DNA of 64,000 nucleotides from Micromonospora sp. NBC_00389 (GCF_036059255.1 NZ_CP107947.1:310001-374000); one strand, 5' to 3'; positions 1 through 9,842 are shown, counted from the first letter of the stretch. Numbers and translations are program-made. The notes: generated from the sequence alone by a model not told the origin.

Positions 1-121
1 TCCGGGTCGGGCCGTCGGTGGCGACCACGTTGAGCCGCCCGCTCACCAGGCGGACGTCCAGCCGGGTGACCGGGCCGTCCACGGTGAGCCGCTGCGGGCT
101 GTCGACCGTCCATCCGGTCAT
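1..121 (-). CDS. DUF4097-type protein, N-terminal fragment
   Basis: Only the first 40 codons lie in the window; the gene runs off the left edge. Translation begins MTGWTVDSPQRLTVDGPV and continues as alternating beta strands (LDVRLVSGRLNVVATDG). That resembles the start of actinobacterial DUF4097 beta-repeat proteins, whose function is unknown. A GAGGGGAG ribosome-binding site lies 5-12 bases before the ATG. A short palindrome sits about 55 bases upstream. Family assignment rests on this fragment and is tentative. Confidence 0.6.
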   Translation of the reverse strand, partial: MTGWTVDSPQRLTVDGPVTRLDVRLVSGRLNVVATDGPTR

Positions 122-173
122 CGCGTTCTCCCCTCGACGACGCGCCGACGCGCGTCCGACAACGAGACAGTAA

Positions 174-187
174 CGCGATACATCGCG
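174..187. promoter_or_regulatory. Palindrome CGCGAT-AC-ATCGCG, possible operator
   Basis: A perfect 6-bp inverted repeat with a 2-bp spacer lies in the AT-richer stretch between the DUF4097 gene and the acyltransferase gene. It resembles the ATCGCGAT-type sites of actinobacterial PadR/GntR-like repressors, which often sit before DUF4097 genes. The palindrome is seen in the sequence; the regulator is inference, and none is encoded nearby in the window. Confidence 0.4.
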
Positions 188-255
188 ACAGCACAAGACT
201 GCCGCCAGTTGTCAGGCCGCCGGGCGGAGCGGCGTCCACCCCGTGGCGTGGATGA

Positions 256-1209
256 TCAGGCCGCCAGGTCCAGCTCCCGGCCGGCGTCCGGCGTCAGCGC
301 GGGCGCGGATGCGGGCGACGCGACGGCCGTCAAGGTGGGCACCGGGTGCAGCCGGCCCCGCGTCGCGGCACCCGCCACAGGCCGCAGGTGTACGGCCGAC
401 TCGGCGGCCCGGGCCAGCAACCGCCGGTCGGCGTCGCGGGCCGGGTGCAGCGCGGCGGCGATCGTCACCGAGACCACCAGTTCCCGCGCCGCGACCACCC
501 GCGCCATCGAGCGCAGCAGGGTGTCCGCACCGAGGAAGGCGGCTGCCGTGGTGGCCGTCCCGGTGACCTCGCACTGGTAGGCGAGCCGCAGCGGCACCAC
601 CGGGCTGCCCGCGTCGATGGCCGCCTGGAACATCGCTGGCCGGAACCCGCCGCCGGGACGGCAGTCGGCCGCGCCGTCCCCGGCGCACCAGGTCGTACCC
701 TCCGGGAAGACCGCGACCGGCCGGCCGGCGCGCAGCGCGTCGGCCACCCGGCGCACGGTGGCCGGCAGCGCCCGCGGCCGGGACCGGTCCACGAAGACCG
801 TGCCCGCCGCCGCGGCCAGCAGGCCGAGCACAGGCCAGGAGCGGACCTCACGCTTCGCCACCATCCGGGTCGGCGCGACCGCCAGCACCGCGAGGATGTC
901 CAGCCACGAGACATGGTTGGCGACCAGCAGTGCGCGCCGCCGGGGCAGCCGGCCCCGGATCACCAGCCGGACGCCGAACGCGCGCGCAGTGCCCCGGGCC
1001 CAGCCGCGCACCGCCGCCTGCCGCTCCGGTGCCGGCAGCACGGGCAGCAGCACCGCCAGGCCCGCCCCGGCCAGCAGCATGCCGGCTGCGGCGACCAACC
1101 GAAGGACCCGGCGGGGCACCGGCACCGTGGGCACCTCGCCGGCCGCCGGCAGGCACTCCTCGTCGCAGCCGGAGGAGGGCCGCCACAGGTCATCCGACAC
1201 GGCGGTCAC
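256..1209 (-). CDS. 1-acylglycerol-phosphate acyltransferase family protein (PlsC/OlsA-like)
   Basis: This 317-residue protein belongs to the PlsC family of membrane-associated O-acyltransferases. The catalytic HX4D motif is NHVSWLD (His99, Asp104) and the acceptor-binding motif is FPEGTT (168-173). A hydrophobic segment at about 38-58 would anchor it in the membrane. The GTG start overlaps the stop of the upstream N-acyltransferase by four bases (GTGA), so the two should be translationally coupled. This pairing is the usual arrangement for ornithine lipid synthesis, in which OlsA adds the second acyl chain to lyso-ornithine lipid. An ordinary lysophosphatidate acyltransferase is the alternative; sequence alone does not separate them. 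Confidence 0.85.
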   Translation of the reverse strand: MTAVSDDLWRPSSGCDEECLPAAGEVPTVPVPRRVLRLVAAAGMLLAGAGLAVLLPVLPAPERQAAVRGWARGTARAFGVRLVIRGRLPRRRALLVANHVSWLDILAVLAVAPTRMVAKREVRSWPVLGLLAAAAGTVFVDRSRPRALPATVRRVADALRAGRPVAVFPEGTTWCAGDGAADCRPGGGFRPAMFQAAIDAGSPVVPLRLAYQCEVTGTATTAAAFLGADTLLRSMARVVAARELVVSVTIAAALHPARDADRRLLARAAESAVHLRPVAGAATRGRLHPVPTLTAVASPASAPALTPDAGRELDLAA

Positions 1210-1988
1210 CGCTCCACCCCGCCCAGGAAGTGCCGCAGGTAGCGCGGGTTCATCCGGTCGAGCGAGAAGAGCACGTAGAAGTCCGCGACCCCGAAGTCGG
1301 GGTCGTACGAGGGCTCACCACTGATCCACGCGCCGAGCCGGAGGTAACCGCGCAACAGCGGCGGCACCAGGGCCCGGCCGGCCGGGCTGGGGACGGTGGT
1401 CACCGGGTCAACGAGGGCGGCCGGCTCGGCGAACCAGGGCCGCAGCGGGCGGACCCGCAGCGGCGGCGGCGCCAGGTGCCGGGCCTGGGCCTGTGCCCAC
1501 ACCTCGGCGACCGCGCGACCGCCGTCGGCCACCGGCACCGAGGCGCAGCCGCCGAGCCAGCGCGAGCCTCGCAGGTGCAGGTAACGGGTGATACCGGCCC
1601 ACATCAGGTTGATCACCGCGCCGGAGCGGTGATCCGGGTGCACGCAGGACCGGCCCGCCTCGACCAGGACGTCACGGAGCGGGTCGAGCGCGGCGAGGTC
1701 GAACTCGTCCTCGGCGTACCGCCGGTTGGTGCGGCCGGGCGGCAGCAGCCGGTAGGTACCGACCACCTCGCCGGTGCTCTCCTGGCGGACGATGAGGTGG
1801 TCGCAGTGGGCGTCGAAGGGGTCCACGTCCAACCCGACCTCGCCCGGGCGGAGGGTGGCGCCGAGCTCGGTGGCGAACACCTGGTGACGCAGGCGTTGCG
1901 CGGCCGCGACCTGGGTGGGGTCGTCGGCGATCAGCAGGGTGTATCCGCTGGTCGTAAGGGGTGCGCCAGCGGCATGCAGAACGGCCAT
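1206..1988 (-). CDS. GNAT-fold N-acyltransferase, OlsB-like (ornithine N-acyltransferase)
   Basis: The protein has about 260 residues and resembles the acyl-ACP-using N-acyltransferase/hemolysin family (OlsB). Recognisable family segments are LRHQVFATELG near the N terminus, FDAHCDHLIV, VVGTYRLL and EAGRSCVHPDHRSGAVI, a typical OlsB signature around the acyl-binding core. OlsB transfers a 3-hydroxyacyl chain to the alpha-amine of ornithine. It is coupled by a 4-base overlap to the PlsC-like gene downstream, supporting a two-step lipid pathway. The chosen ATG at 1988 has TACACA six bases upstream, compatible with leaderless initiation. An in-frame ATG at 2018 would add ten residues. The function is inferred from family and context. 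Confidence 0.75.
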   Translation of the reverse strand: MAVLHAAGAPLTTSGYTLLIADDPTQVAAAQRLRHQVFATELGATLRPGEVGLDVDPFDAHCDHLIVRQESTGEVVGTYRLLPPGRTNRRYAEDEFDLAALDPLRDVLVEAGRSCVHPDHRSGAVINLMWAGITRYLHLRGSRWLGGCASVPVADGGRAVAEVWAQAQARHLAPPPLRVRPLRPWFAEPAALVDPVTTVPSPAGRALVPPLLRGYLRLGAWISGEPSYDPDFGVADFYVLFSLDRMNPRYLRHFLGGVER

Positions 1989-2166
1989 GGGATCTGTGTA
2001 AGTGCCCCGGGTTGCCATCCCCGGTGACCACCGGTGTCGATCGGGTGAACGCCGGCCCAACCACCGGATGACCCACCGGCACGGCCGCCGGAGGCGCCCG
2101 ACGGTGCCCGTGCGAGGCTGCCGGACGGACCCGGCGACGGTGCCGGCACAGCCCCGGAGGTCGACG

Positions 2167-2814
2167 ATGCGCATCGAGTCCCGCTACAACGGGCCCTCCG
2201 GCTCCGGCAACGGCGGCTGGAGCGCCGGAGTCTTCGCCGCCGCCGCGGGCGGCCCCGGACCGGTCGAGGTGACGCTGCGCCGGCCGCCGCCGTTGGAGAC
2301 CGCGCTGCGGATGGTCGACGGCGAGGTTCGTGACCCGGCCGGCGAGCTGGTGGCCGAGGTCCGCCCGACCGGAGAGGTGGACGCCGTCGTACCGCCGGTC
2401 GACCGGGACATCGCGGTGGACGCCGCGACCCGCTACCCCGGCCTGGTCGAGCACCCGTTCCCCGACTGCTACGTCTGCGGCCCGCACCGGACGGACGGGC
2501 TGCGGATCTTCCCCGGCCGGCTGCCGGACGGGCGGACCGCCGCGCCGTTCCGGGCACCCGAGCAGGTCAGCGGCGCCACGGCCTGGGCGGCGTTGGACTG
2601 CCCCGGCGGCTGGACGGTGCTCGCACCCGGCCGGCCGTACGTGTTGGGCCGGATCGCCGCCGTGGTCACCGCGCTGCCAGCGCCGGGCGACGAGTGCGTG
2701 GTGACCGCTGCGCTGATTCGCATCGACGGCCGCAAGGCGCTCGTGCACACCAGCCTGTACGGCCCGGACGGTGCCCTGCTGGGCGCGGCCCGGGCCACCT
2801 GGATCGCCCGCTGA
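2167..2814 (+). CDS. Hotdog-fold thioesterase-like protein
   Basis: A 215-residue soluble protein with no signal peptide. It contains LVEHPFPDCYVCGPHRTDGLRI, the Cys-x-x-Cys-Gly segment typical of actinobacterial proteins annotated as hotdog/PaaI-type thioesterase homologues, followed by a half with alternating strands. CCCGGAGGTCG precedes the ATG at a normal distance, which supports this start over longer in-frame options. It is transcribed divergently from the OlsB-like gene. The substrate is unknown, and the proximity to lipid genes is suggestive only. Confidence 0.65.
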   Translation: MRIESRYNGPSGSGNGGWSAGVFAAAAGGPGPVEVTLRRPPPLETALRMVDGEVRDPAGELVAEVRPTGEVDAVVPPVDRDIAVDAATRYPGLVEHPFPDCYVCGPHRTDGLRIFPGRLPDGRTAAPFRAPEQVSGATAWAALDCPGGWTVLAPGRPYVLGRIAAVVTALPAPGDECVVTAALIRIDGRKALVHTSLYGPDGALLGAARATWIAR

Positions 2815-2885
2815 CCCACGGCGTCGTCCGCAGGACGGACCCGCCTCCACCTCGAGAAGGACCACGCCGTACGGACCGCGCCTGA

Positions 2886-2914
2886 TTGACCTTGTTGCCT
2901 GGGGCCGTCACGCT
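2886..2914 (+). promoter_or_regulatory. Candidate promoter for the ABC-2 exporter operon
   Basis: TTGACC at 2886-2891 and CACGCT at 2909-2914 are separated by 17 bases and lie about 40 bases before the exporter ATPase start. The -35 hexamer is close to the housekeeping consensus; the -10 hexamer is weak. Nothing else was seen in the 141-base gap. Confidence 0.35.
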
Positions 2915-2955
2915 GTGCCACGGCGTACCTCGACGCCACACGCGGGAGGAGAACG

Positions 2956-3891
2956 ATGACTGACGGGCAGCGAAGCCCCACCAGCGACGGTCAGATCGTG
3001 GTGTCCGGTCTGACGAAGCAGTACAAGAACGTCCGGGCGGTGAACAACCTGTCCTTCACCGTGGCACCGGGGCGGGTGACCGGCTTCCTCGGCCCGAACG
3101 GCGCCGGCAAGACCACTACGCTGCGCATGCTGCTGAACCTCGTCACGCCCACCGCCGGTACGGCCACCATCAGCGGCCACCGGTACGTCGACCTCTCGGA
3201 CCCGATGCGGCAGGTCGGCGCGGTGCTGGAGGCGTCCAGCGCGCACAAGGGTCGCACCGGCATCAACCACCTGCGGGTGATCTGCGCGGCGGCGGGGCTG
3301 CCCAAGCAGCGAGCCGACGAGGCGCTGGCCCTGGTCGGGCTGACCCCGGCGGCGAAGCGCAAGTTCAAGGGTTACTCGCTGGGTATGAAGCAGCGGCTCG
3401 GCATCGCCGCCGCGATGCTCGGCGACCCCCGGGTGCTGATCCTCGACGAGCCCGCCAACGGGCTCGACCCGGAGGGCATCCGGTGGATGCGGGGATTCCT
3501 CAAGAACCTCGCCCACGAGGGTCGCACCGTGCTGGTCTCCAGCCACCTGCTGTCGGAGATGCAGCTGCTCGCCGACGACGTGGTGATCATCGCGGCCGGC
3601 CAGTTGGTCCGGCAGGGGCCGGTCGACCAGGTCCTCGGGTCGATGGCGCAGGGCGCCCGCGTGCGGGTCCGCACCCCGCAGGCCGAGGCGCTGACCGCCG
3701 CGCTGAAGGCGCAGTCGGCCACCGTCGACACCGACGAGCACGGCGTCCTGCTGGTGGCCGGGGTGGACGCCCCGACGGTCGGCCGGACCGCTCTCGCCGC
3801 CGGGGTGGAGCTGCACGAACTGACCACCGAACGGCCCGACCTGGAACGGGTCTTCCTGGAGCTGACGGCCGGAAAGGCGGGCATCCGATGA
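2956..3891 (+). CDS. ABC-2 type exporter ATP-binding protein
   Basis: This 311-residue cytoplasmic ATPase would energise the membrane protein encoded immediately downstream. It has the Walker A motif GPNGAGKTT (about 51-59), the signature YSLGMKQRLGIA (about 140-151), Walker B VLILDEPANGLDP and the switch histidine in VLVSSHL. This is the layout of CcmA/DrrA-type drug or lipid exporters. GGGAGGAGAACG precedes the ATG. The stop overlaps the permease start (ATGA). The exported substrate cannot be read from the sequence. Confidence 0.9.
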   Translation: MTDGQRSPTSDGQIVVSGLTKQYKNVRAVNNLSFTVAPGRVTGFLGPNGAGKTTTLRMLLNLVTPTAGTATISGHRYVDLSDPMRQVGAVLEASSAHKGRTGINHLRVICAAAGLPKQRADEALALVGLTPAAKRKFKGYSLGMKQRLGIAAAMLGDPRVLILDEPANGLDPEGIRWMRGFLKNLAHEGRTVLVSSHLLSEMQLLADDVVIIAAGQLVRQGPVDQVLGSMAQGARVRVRTPQAEALTAALKAQSATVDTDEHGVLLVAGVDAPTVGRTALAAGVELHELTTERPDLERVFLELTAGKAGIR

Positions 3892-4700
3892 ACCTGGTCC
3901 GAGCCGAACTGCTCAAGATCCGTACCACCAACACCTGGTGGCTGCTGGGCCTCGGGGCATTCCTGTCGATCGTCCTGGCCTTCGCGCTGAACGCCTGGCT
4001 GGCAAGCGAGGCGCTGAAGGGCAACGGCGAGAACATCGGCCTCACCGGCGACGCCGCCTCCGCTCCGTCCGTGATGGCGAACCTCTACACCTCGGGTCAG
4101 TACCTCGGCCTGATGTTCGTGATGCTCATCGGCATCCTCATGGTCACGAACGAGTTCTTCCACCAGACCGCGACCACCACCTTCCTCACCACCCCGCGGC
4201 GAACCTCGGTGATCATCAGCAAGCTCCTCGCGGCTGCCGTGCTCGGCTTTGCGTTCTGGCTGGTGACCACCGTGATCGACCTGGCCGCCGGGGCGTCGTT
4301 CCTGTCGCTCAACGGCTACGACACGGGCCTCGGGGAGTGGGAAGTCCAGCGCGCGCTGCTGCTCAACCTGCTGGCCTACGGCATCTGGACCATCCTCGGG
4401 GTGGGCATCGGCACGCTCATCACCAGCCAGTTGGGCGCCGTGATCACCGCCTCGGTGCTCTATCTGGTGGGTACGCAGGTCGTGGGGGTGCTCTTCCTCC
4501 TGCTGGCCAACTGGATGGACAACATGGACATCGTCAAGTGGCAGGTCGTCTGGCCGGCCGCCGCGTCGACCATCATGATCAGCGGGGGCGAGTCGGAGAT
4601 GACGCCCGCCTGGTGGGTCGGGGCTCTGGTGTTGGTCGGCTATGCCCTGGTCAGCGGCATCGTCGGCATTCTGCTGACTCGTCGGCGGGACATCTCCTGA
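3888..4700 (+). CDS. ABC-2 type exporter permease
   Basis: The 270-residue integral membrane partner of the preceding ATPase starts with the typical MNLVRAELLKIRTTNTWWLL. It has about six hydrophobic segments: one at 18-38, a group between roughly 62 and 200, and a final one near 238-262 ending in the basic tail TRRRDIS. The ATGA overlap with the ATPase indicates coupled translation. A strong hairpin follows the stop codon, so the operon probably has only these two genes. Confidence 0.88.
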   Translation: MNLVRAELLKIRTTNTWWLLGLGAFLSIVLAFALNAWLASEALKGNGENIGLTGDAASAPSVMANLYTSGQYLGLMFVMLIGILMVTNEFFHQTATTTFLTTPRRTSVIISKLLAAAVLGFAFWLVTTVIDLAAGASFLSLNGYDTGLGEWEVQRALLLNLLAYGIWTILGVGIGTLITSQLGAVITASVLYLVGTQVVGVLFLLLANWMDNMDIVKWQVVWPAAASTIMISGGESEMTPAWWVGALVLVGYALVSGIVGILLTRRRDIS

Positions 4701-4708
4701 GACAGCCG

Positions 4709-4743
4709 GCCCCGGGTGGCGATCTGCCGTCGCCGCCCGGGGC
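4709..4743. terminator. Hairpin terminator after the ABC-2 operon
   Basis: Arms at 4709-4722 and 4730-4743 pair at 13 of 14 positions around a 7-base loop. There is no U tract, which is usual for actinobacterial terminators. It lies between convergent genes and could act on both. Confidence 0.65.
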
Positions 4744-4793
4744 TGGGGCCAACGGCACGGTCGTCGCCCGGGGCCAACGCCACGCGTCGCCGG

Positions 4794-5201
4794 CTACCCG
4801 CCCGGGCAGCTTCGGCCGCCGCTGATCGGGACGCAGTGGCCGACCGGCGGGTCCGGCTCCTGGTCGGCCGGGCTGTGGCCGATCAAGGCGCTGGTCGCCA
4901 TGCTGCCGGCCAGCGCGACCGCCAGGTAGACCAGCGCCACCCCGCCGAAGGCCCAGCCGAAGTGCCGACGCCAGCCCTCCTCTCCGACCAGCCCGGCCAG
5001 CAACAGGCCGACCGCCGGGAGCGCCACATTCAACACCAGCCCGACGGCCAGCAGGGCGTCCGTGGTGGCCCCGAACGCCCGCGCCGCGTCCTCGGTCGGC
5101 GTGTACGGCGTCGACGTCCGCCGGATCAGGCCCACCACGAGCACGAACGGCACACCGTAGAGCCAGGCGAAGAAGAGCCCGCCCAGGCCGAGCCGCTTCA
5201 C
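4794..5201 (-). CDS. Small integral membrane protein
   Basis: A 135-residue protein beginning MKRLGLGGLFFAWLYGVPFVLVVG. It has three hydrophobic segments (about 5-24, 48-68 and 82-104) and a hydrophilic tail ending ISGGRSCPGG. Its GTG start overlaps the stop of the gene upstream by four bases (GTGA), so the two are coupled and probably form a complex. I do not recognise the family. Confidence 0.6.
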   Translation of the reverse strand: MKRLGLGGLFFAWLYGVPFVLVVGLIRRTSTPYTPTEDAARAFGATTDALLAVGLVLNVALPAVGLLLAGLVGEEGWRRHFGWAFGGVALVYLAVALAGSMATSALIGHSPADQEPDPPVGHCVPISGGRSCPGG

Positions 5202-5545
5202 GATCGCCCCAGGTACGCGCCGGCCACGACGGCGCCGACCGCGACGCTGACCGCCACGGACAGGGTGCCGGCCAGCACCACCGAGGGGATCCGGCGAACG
5301 AGCAGCGCGGCGACGATCGCCGTGACGACCAGCAAGGCCACGAGCACCGGCCCGCCCCAGAACAGCCCGGCCAGTGCCAGCGACTCCAGCGGCGAGAGGC
5401 AGCTGAACATCGCCGAGCAGTCCTGCCGCGGCGCGCTCGGCACGCTGGTCGTGCCCACCACCACCGCCGCGATCGCGGTGGCGTACCAGCCGAACGCGAC
5501 CGCCATGCTCCGTCCGTACCGACCCGGCGCCTCTGTGTGATCCAT
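5198..5545 (-). CDS. Small integral membrane protein, first of a coupled pair
   Basis: A 115-residue protein beginning MDHTEAPGRYGRSM. It has about three membrane segments (15-36, 52-76 and 82-108) and an extracytoplasmic-looking Cys pair in DCSAMFSCL between the first two. GCGAGGA lies about eight bases before the ATG. An upstream in-frame ATG at 5563 lacks this spacing. The family is unrecognised. It is the leading gene of a two-gene unit transcribed away from kgd. Confidence 0.6.
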   Translation of the reverse strand: MDHTEAPGRYGRSMAVAFGWYATAIAAVVVGTTSVPSAPRQDCSAMFSCLSPLESLALAGLFWGGPVLVALLVVTAIVAALLVRRIPSVVLAGTLSVAVSVAVGAVVAGAYLGRS

Positions 5546-5811
5546 GCGGCCGATCCTCGCCGGCATCGCTCCGGCGGACATCCGTACCGGTACTCAGTCG
5601 TGGCTGGTCAGCGCCTTTATCAGTGGTTGACGGACCACGCAGCGGTTGCTGAACTTCTGGCATCTTCTGTGAAACGGACCACGGGGCCGAGGCGGAAATG
5701 CCTGCGGGATCAGTACGGCGTAGCCTGGGAGCCGTCCTGTCCGTGCTGCTAACTGGGCGCGGCGGACACCGCTTGACACACAAACCCGCTTGAAAGAGGC
5801 GATTACCGGCC

Positions 5812-8800
5812 GTGTCGACCCAGCAGACTTCGCAGGAGAACCCACTGGCGGGTTTCGGCCCGAACGAGTGGATCGTCGAGGAGATGTACCAGCGGTACCT
5901 CGCCGACCCAACGAGCGTCGATTCGGCCTGGCACGACTTCTTCGCCGACTACCGGCCGGCGCCGGGCGCCGGCACCCCGCGCGCTGGTGAGCCGACGAGC
6001 GCACCGGCCGCCGCGCCGGAGCCGGACGGCCAGCCGGAAGCCGCCGCCAAGGTCAGCCAGCCGAGCGCCACGGCACCGTCGGCGCCCGCCAGCAAGCCGG
6101 CCGCCGCGAAGCCGGCACCGGCCAAGCCCGCCGCCGCACCCGCCCCAACGAAGGCCGCCCCGGCCAAGCCGGCCGCGAAGGCCGCCGCGCCGAGCGCCGA
6201 CGGCCCGCAGACCACGCCACTGCGTGGCGTCGCCGCGAAGATCGTCCAGAACATGGACGCCTCGCTGAGCGTGCCCACGGCAACCAGTGTGCGGGCGGTC
6301 CCGGCCAAGCTGCTGGTCGACAACCGCATCGTGATCAACAACCACCTCGCCCGGGGGCGCGGCGGCAAGGTCAGCTTCACCCACCTGGTCGGCTACGCGA
6401 TGGTCCGGGCGCTGGTCCAGCACCCGGAGATGAACAACTCCTTCGCCGAGGCCAACGGCAAGCCGGCCGTGGTCCGCCCGGCGCACGTCAACCTCGGCAT
6501 CGCGATCGACCTGGCCAAGCCGGACGGCAGCCGCAACCTGGTGGTCCCCTCCATCAAGGGCTGCGAGCAGATGGACTTCCGGCAGTTCTGGCAGGCGTAC
6601 GAGGACGTGGTCCGGCGGGCGCGGCGCAACGAGCTGACCATGGAGGACTACTCCGGCACCACGATCTCGCTGACCAACCCGGGCGGCATCGGCACCGTGC
6701 ACTCGATGCCGCGGCTCATGCAGGGGCAGAGCGCGATCATCGGCGTCGGCGCCATGGAGTACCCGGCTCCCTACCAGGGCATGTCCGAGGTCACCCTGGC
6801 CGAGCTCGCGGTCAGCAAGATCATCACGCTGACCAGCACGTACGACCACCGGATCATCCAGGGCGCGCAGTCCGGCGAGTTCCTCAAGGTGATGCACGAG
6901 CTGATCCTGGGCGAGCACGGCTTCTACGACGAGATCTTCACCTCGCTGCGGATCCCGTACGAGCCGGTGCGCTGGGTGCGCGACGTGGCGGTCAACTCCG
7001 AGGGTCAGATCAACAAGACCGCCCGGGTGCACGAGCTGATCCACGCCTACCGGGTGCGCGGTCACCTGATGGCCGACACCGACCCGCTGGAATTCAAGAT
7101 CCGCAAGCACCCCGACCTGGACGTCCTCCAGCACGGGCTGACCCTGTGGGACCTGGACCGCGAGTTCCCGGTGAACGGTTTCGCCGGCCGGCAGCGGATG
7201 AAGCTGCGCTCGATCCTCGGCGTGCTGCGCGACTCGTACTGCCGCCGGGTCGGCATCGAGTACATGCACATCCAGGACCCGGAGGAGCGGCGCTGGATCC
7301 AGGAGCGGATCGAGCGCAAGTACGAGAAGCCGCCCCTCGACGAGCAGAAGCACGTGCTCAACCGGCTCAACGCCGCCGAGGCGTTCGAGACCTTCCTGCA
7401 GACCAAGTACGTCGGCCAGAAGCGGTTCTCGCTGGAGGGCGGCGAGTCGCTGATCCCGCTGCTCGGCGAGGTGCTGGAGTCCTCCGCCGAGGGCGGGCTG
7501 GACGAGGTCGTCATCGGCATGGCGCACCGGGGCCGGCTCAACGTGCTGGCCAACATCGTCGGCAAGCCGTACGAGAAGATCTTCTCCGAGTTCGAGGGTC
7601 ACCTGGACCCGCGCTCGACGCAGGGCTCCGGCGACGTGAAGTACCACCTGGGCCAGAACGGCAAGTTCACCACCCCCGACGGCGAGCACGCCGTCAAGGT
7701 GTCGGTGGTGGCCAACCCGTCGCACCTGGAGGCCGTCGACCCGGTGCTGGAGGGCATCGTCCGGGCCAAGCAGGACCGGATCGACCTCAAGCTGGAGGGC
7801 TACACCGTGCTGCCGCTGGCGGTGCACGGTGACGCCGCCTTCGCGGGTCAGGGCGTGGTCGCCGAGACGCTCAACCTCTCGCAGCTGCGCGGCTACCGCA
7901 CCGGCGGCACCGTGCACGTGGTGGTCAACAACCAGGTCGGCTTCACCACCGCCCCGGAGTACAGCCGGTCCAGCCTCTACAGCACCGATGTGGCCCGGAT
8001 GATCCAGGCGCCGATTTTCCACGTCAACGGCGACGACCCGGAGGCCGTGGTCCGGGTGGCCCGGCTGGCCTTCGAGTACCGGCAGGCGTTCAACAAGGAC
8101 GTCGTGATCGACATGGTCTGCTACCGCCGGCGCGGGCACAACGAGGGCGACGACCCGTCGATGTCCAACCCCCAGATGTACAAGATCATTGACTCGAAGC
8201 GCTCGGTGCGCAAGCTCTACACCGAAGAGCTGATCGGTCGCGGCGACATCACCGTGGAGGACGCGGAGGAGCTGCTGCGCGACTACCAGGCGCAGTTGGA
8301 GAAGGTCTTCAAGGCCACCCGGGACGCCGCCGCGGCACCGCGCCAGCTCAACCGGCCGCGCCGCGAGGAGGAGCCGGAGCCGCAGGTCGACACCGCAACC
8401 GACGCGGCCGTCGTGAAGGCGATCGGCGAGGCGCACGTCAACCTGCCGGAGGGCTTCACCCCGCACAAGCGGATCCAGCAGCTGCTCGACCGGCGGGCCA
8501 AGATGTCCGTCGAGGGCAACATCGACTGGGGCTTCGGCGAGATCATCGCGCTCGGGGCGCTGCTGCACGACGGGGTCACCGTCCGGCTGGCCGGTCAGGA
8601 TTCCCGCCGCGGCACCTTCGTCCAGCGGCACGCCTCGGTGGTGGACGCCCGCACCGGCGACGACTACCTGCCGCTGAAGTCGCTCACCGGCGACGGCGAG
8701 CGTTCCCGGTTCTTCGTGCACGACTCGCTGCTCAGCGAGTACGCGGCGATGGGCTTCGAGTACGGCTACTCGGTGGAGAACATCAACGCGCTGGTGGCCT

Positions 8801-9555
8801 GGGAGGCCCAGTTCGGCGACTTCGTCAACGGCGCCCAGTCGGTGATCGACGAGTTCATCTCCTCCGGTGAGGTGAAGTGGGGCCAGCGCTCCGCGGTCAC
8901 CCTGCTGCTGCCGCACGGCCACGAGGGGCAGGGCCCGGACCACACCTCCGGCCGCCCGGAGCGGTTCCTGCAGATGTGCGCCGAGGACAACATGCGGGTG
9001 TCCATCCCGACCACCCCGGCGAACTACTTCCACCTGCTGCGCCGCCAGGCCCTGTCGCCCAAGCGCAAGCCGCTGGTGGTGTTCACGCCGAAGTCGCTGC
9101 TGCGGCACAAGCTCTGCGTCTCCTCGGTGGAGGACTTCACCACCGGCACCTTCCAGCCGGTGCTGCGCGACACGGCCGCCCCGGCGCCGGAGGCGGTGAA
9201 GCGCGTGCTGCTCTGCACCGGCAAGATCTACTACGACCTGTTCCAGGCCCGGCAGCAGCGTGAGGTCACCGACACCGCGATCATCCGGATCGAGCAGCTG
9301 TACCCGCTGCCGGTGGAGGAGATCCGGGCGGCCCTCGCGCAGTATCCGAACGCGGAGGACTTCGCCTGGGTGCAGGAGGAGCCGGCCAACCAGGGCGCCT
9401 GGTCGTTCGTCGCGCTCAACCTGCTGGAGCACCTCACGGACGTCCGGCTGCGGCGGATCTCCCGCCCGGCCGCGGCCGCCCCGGCGGTCGGCTCGGCCAA
9501 GACGCACGAGGTCGAGCAGAACGCGCTGATCGAGGCGGCTCTCCCCCGCCCGTGA
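5812..9555 (+). CDS. kgd: Multifunctional 2-oxoglutarate dehydrogenase E1/E2 (Kgd/OdhA/SucA)
   Basis: This 1247-residue enzyme is the actinobacterial fusion that decarboxylates 2-oxoglutarate with thiamine diphosphate and carries a succinyltransferase domain. Residues 1-40 are the conserved N-terminal segment ([18 protein letters not shown]). Residues 45-130 form an Ala/Pro/Lys linker with no lipoyl domain. The E2-like catalytic domain follows, with its catalytic YDHRIIQG near 344-351. The E1 part starts at about 390 and includes MAHRGRLN near 570 and GDAAFAGQG near 673. GTG was chosen because GAAAGAGG lies about ten bases upstream and the N terminus matches the family. The 266-base gap before it holds no clear gene or strong promoter. 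Confidence 0.96.
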   Translation: MSTQQTSQENPLAGFGPNEWIVEEMYQRYLADPTSVDSAWHDFFADYRPAPGAGTPRAGEPTSAPAAAPEPDGQPEAAAKVSQPSATAPSAPASKPAAAKPAPAKPAAAPAPTKAAPAKPAAKAAAPSADGPQTTPLRGVAAKIVQNMDASLSVPTATSVRAVPAKLLVDNRIVINNHLARGRGGKVSFTHLVGYAMVRALVQHPEMNNSFAEANGKPAVVRPAHVNLGIAIDLAKPDGSRNLVVPSIKGCEQMDFRQFWQAYEDVVRRARRNELTMEDYSGTTISLTNPGGIGTVHSMPRLMQGQSAIIGVGAMEYPAPYQGMSEVTLAELAVSKIITLTSTYDHRIIQGAQSGEFLKVMHELILGEHGFYDEIFTSLRIPYEPVRWVRDVAVNSEGQINKTARVHELIHAYRVRGHLMADTDPLEFKIRKHPDLDVLQHGLTLWDLDREFPVNGFAGRQRMKLRSILGVLRDSYCRRVGIEYMHIQDPEERRWIQERIERKYEKPPLDEQKHVLNRLNAAEAFETFLQTKYVGQKRFSLEGGESLIPLLGEVLESSAEGGLDEVVIGMAHRGRLNVLANIVGKPYEKIFSEFEGHLDPRSTQGSGDVKYHLGQNGKFTTPDGEHAVKVSVVANPSHLEAVDPVLEGIVRAKQDRIDLKLEGYTVLPLAVHGDAAFAGQGVVAETLNLSQLRGYRTGGTVHVVVNNQVGFTTAPEYSRSSLYSTDVARMIQAPIFHVNGDDPEAVVRVARLAFEYRQAFNKDVVIDMVCYRRRGHNEGDDPSMSNPQMYKIIDSKRSVRKLYTEELIGRGDITVEDAEELLRDYQAQLEKVFKATRDAAAAPRQLNRPRREEEPEPQVDTATDAAVVKAIGEAHVNLPEGFTPHKRIQQLLDRRAKMSVEGNIDWGFGEIIALGALLHDGVTVRLAGQDSRRGTFVQRHASVVDARTGDDYLPLKSLTGDGERSRFFVHDSLLSEYAAMGFEYGYSVENINALVAWEAQFGDFVNGAQSVIDEFISSGEVKWGQRSAVTLLLPHGHEGQGPDHTSGRPERFLQMCAEDNMRVSIPTTPANYFHLLRRQALSPKRKPLVVFTPKSLLRHKLCVSSVEDFTTGTFQPVLRDTAAPAPEAVKRVLLCTGKIYYDLFQARQQREVTDTAIIRIEQLYPLPVEEIRAALAQYPNAEDFAWVQEEPANQGAWSFVALNLLEHLTDVRLRRISRPAAAAPAVGSAKTHEVEQNALIEAALPRP

Positions 9556-9573
9556 CCTGACCGCACCGTGAGA

Positions 9574-9609
9574 GCCGGGGCAGGGCCGTCACCACGGTCC
9601 TGCCCCGGC
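9574..9609 (+). terminator. Hairpin after kgd
   Basis: Perfect 11-bp arms GCCGGGGCAGG and CCTGCCCCGGC enclose a 14-base loop, 18 bases after the kgd stop and before the ribosome-binding site of the next small gene. It may attenuate rather than abolish readthrough into that gene. Confidence 0.65.
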
Positions 9610-9662
9610 CTCCGTCGGTCCACCCGCCCGGCCCGAGCCGGGCCGAGCAGGAGGACGTACCG

Positions 9663-9842
9663 ATGTACTTCACCGACCGTGGCATCGAGGAACTGGTCGA
9701 GCGCCGGGGCGACGAGCAGGTGACCCTGGAGTGGCTCGGCGAGCGCCTACGCGACTTCGTCGACCTCAACCCCGACTTCGAAACCCCCATCGAACGCCTG
9801 GCCACCTACCTGGCCCGCCTAGACGACCCCGAAGACGACTAA
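9663..9842 (+). CDS. DUF6104 family small protein
   Basis: A 59-residue acidic protein beginning MYFTDRGIEELVERRGDEQV and ending in ARLDDPEDD. GCAGGAGGACGTACCG gives a clear ribosome-binding site before the ATG. The sequence matches what I recall as DUF6104, a conserved actinobacterial family often found right after the 2-oxoglutarate dehydrogenase gene. Function is unknown; conserved linkage suggests a link to Kgd, possibly as a regulator or partner. Confidence 0.75.
   Translation: MYFTDRGIEELVERRGDEQVTLEWLGERLRDFVDLNPDFETPIERLATYLARLDDPEDD

Noticed and set aside
4794..5783. Single 329-residue reading of the 4.8-5.8 kb minus strand
   Set aside because: The N-terminal two thirds is low-complexity; two overlapping frames with proper starts and membrane helices explain the region better.
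5803..9507. 1234-codon open frame antisense to kgd
   Set aside because: Its composition (His/Arg/Val/Leu/Gly-rich, no motifs) is the third-position shadow of a GC-rich gene; kgd on the other strand has complete family motifs.
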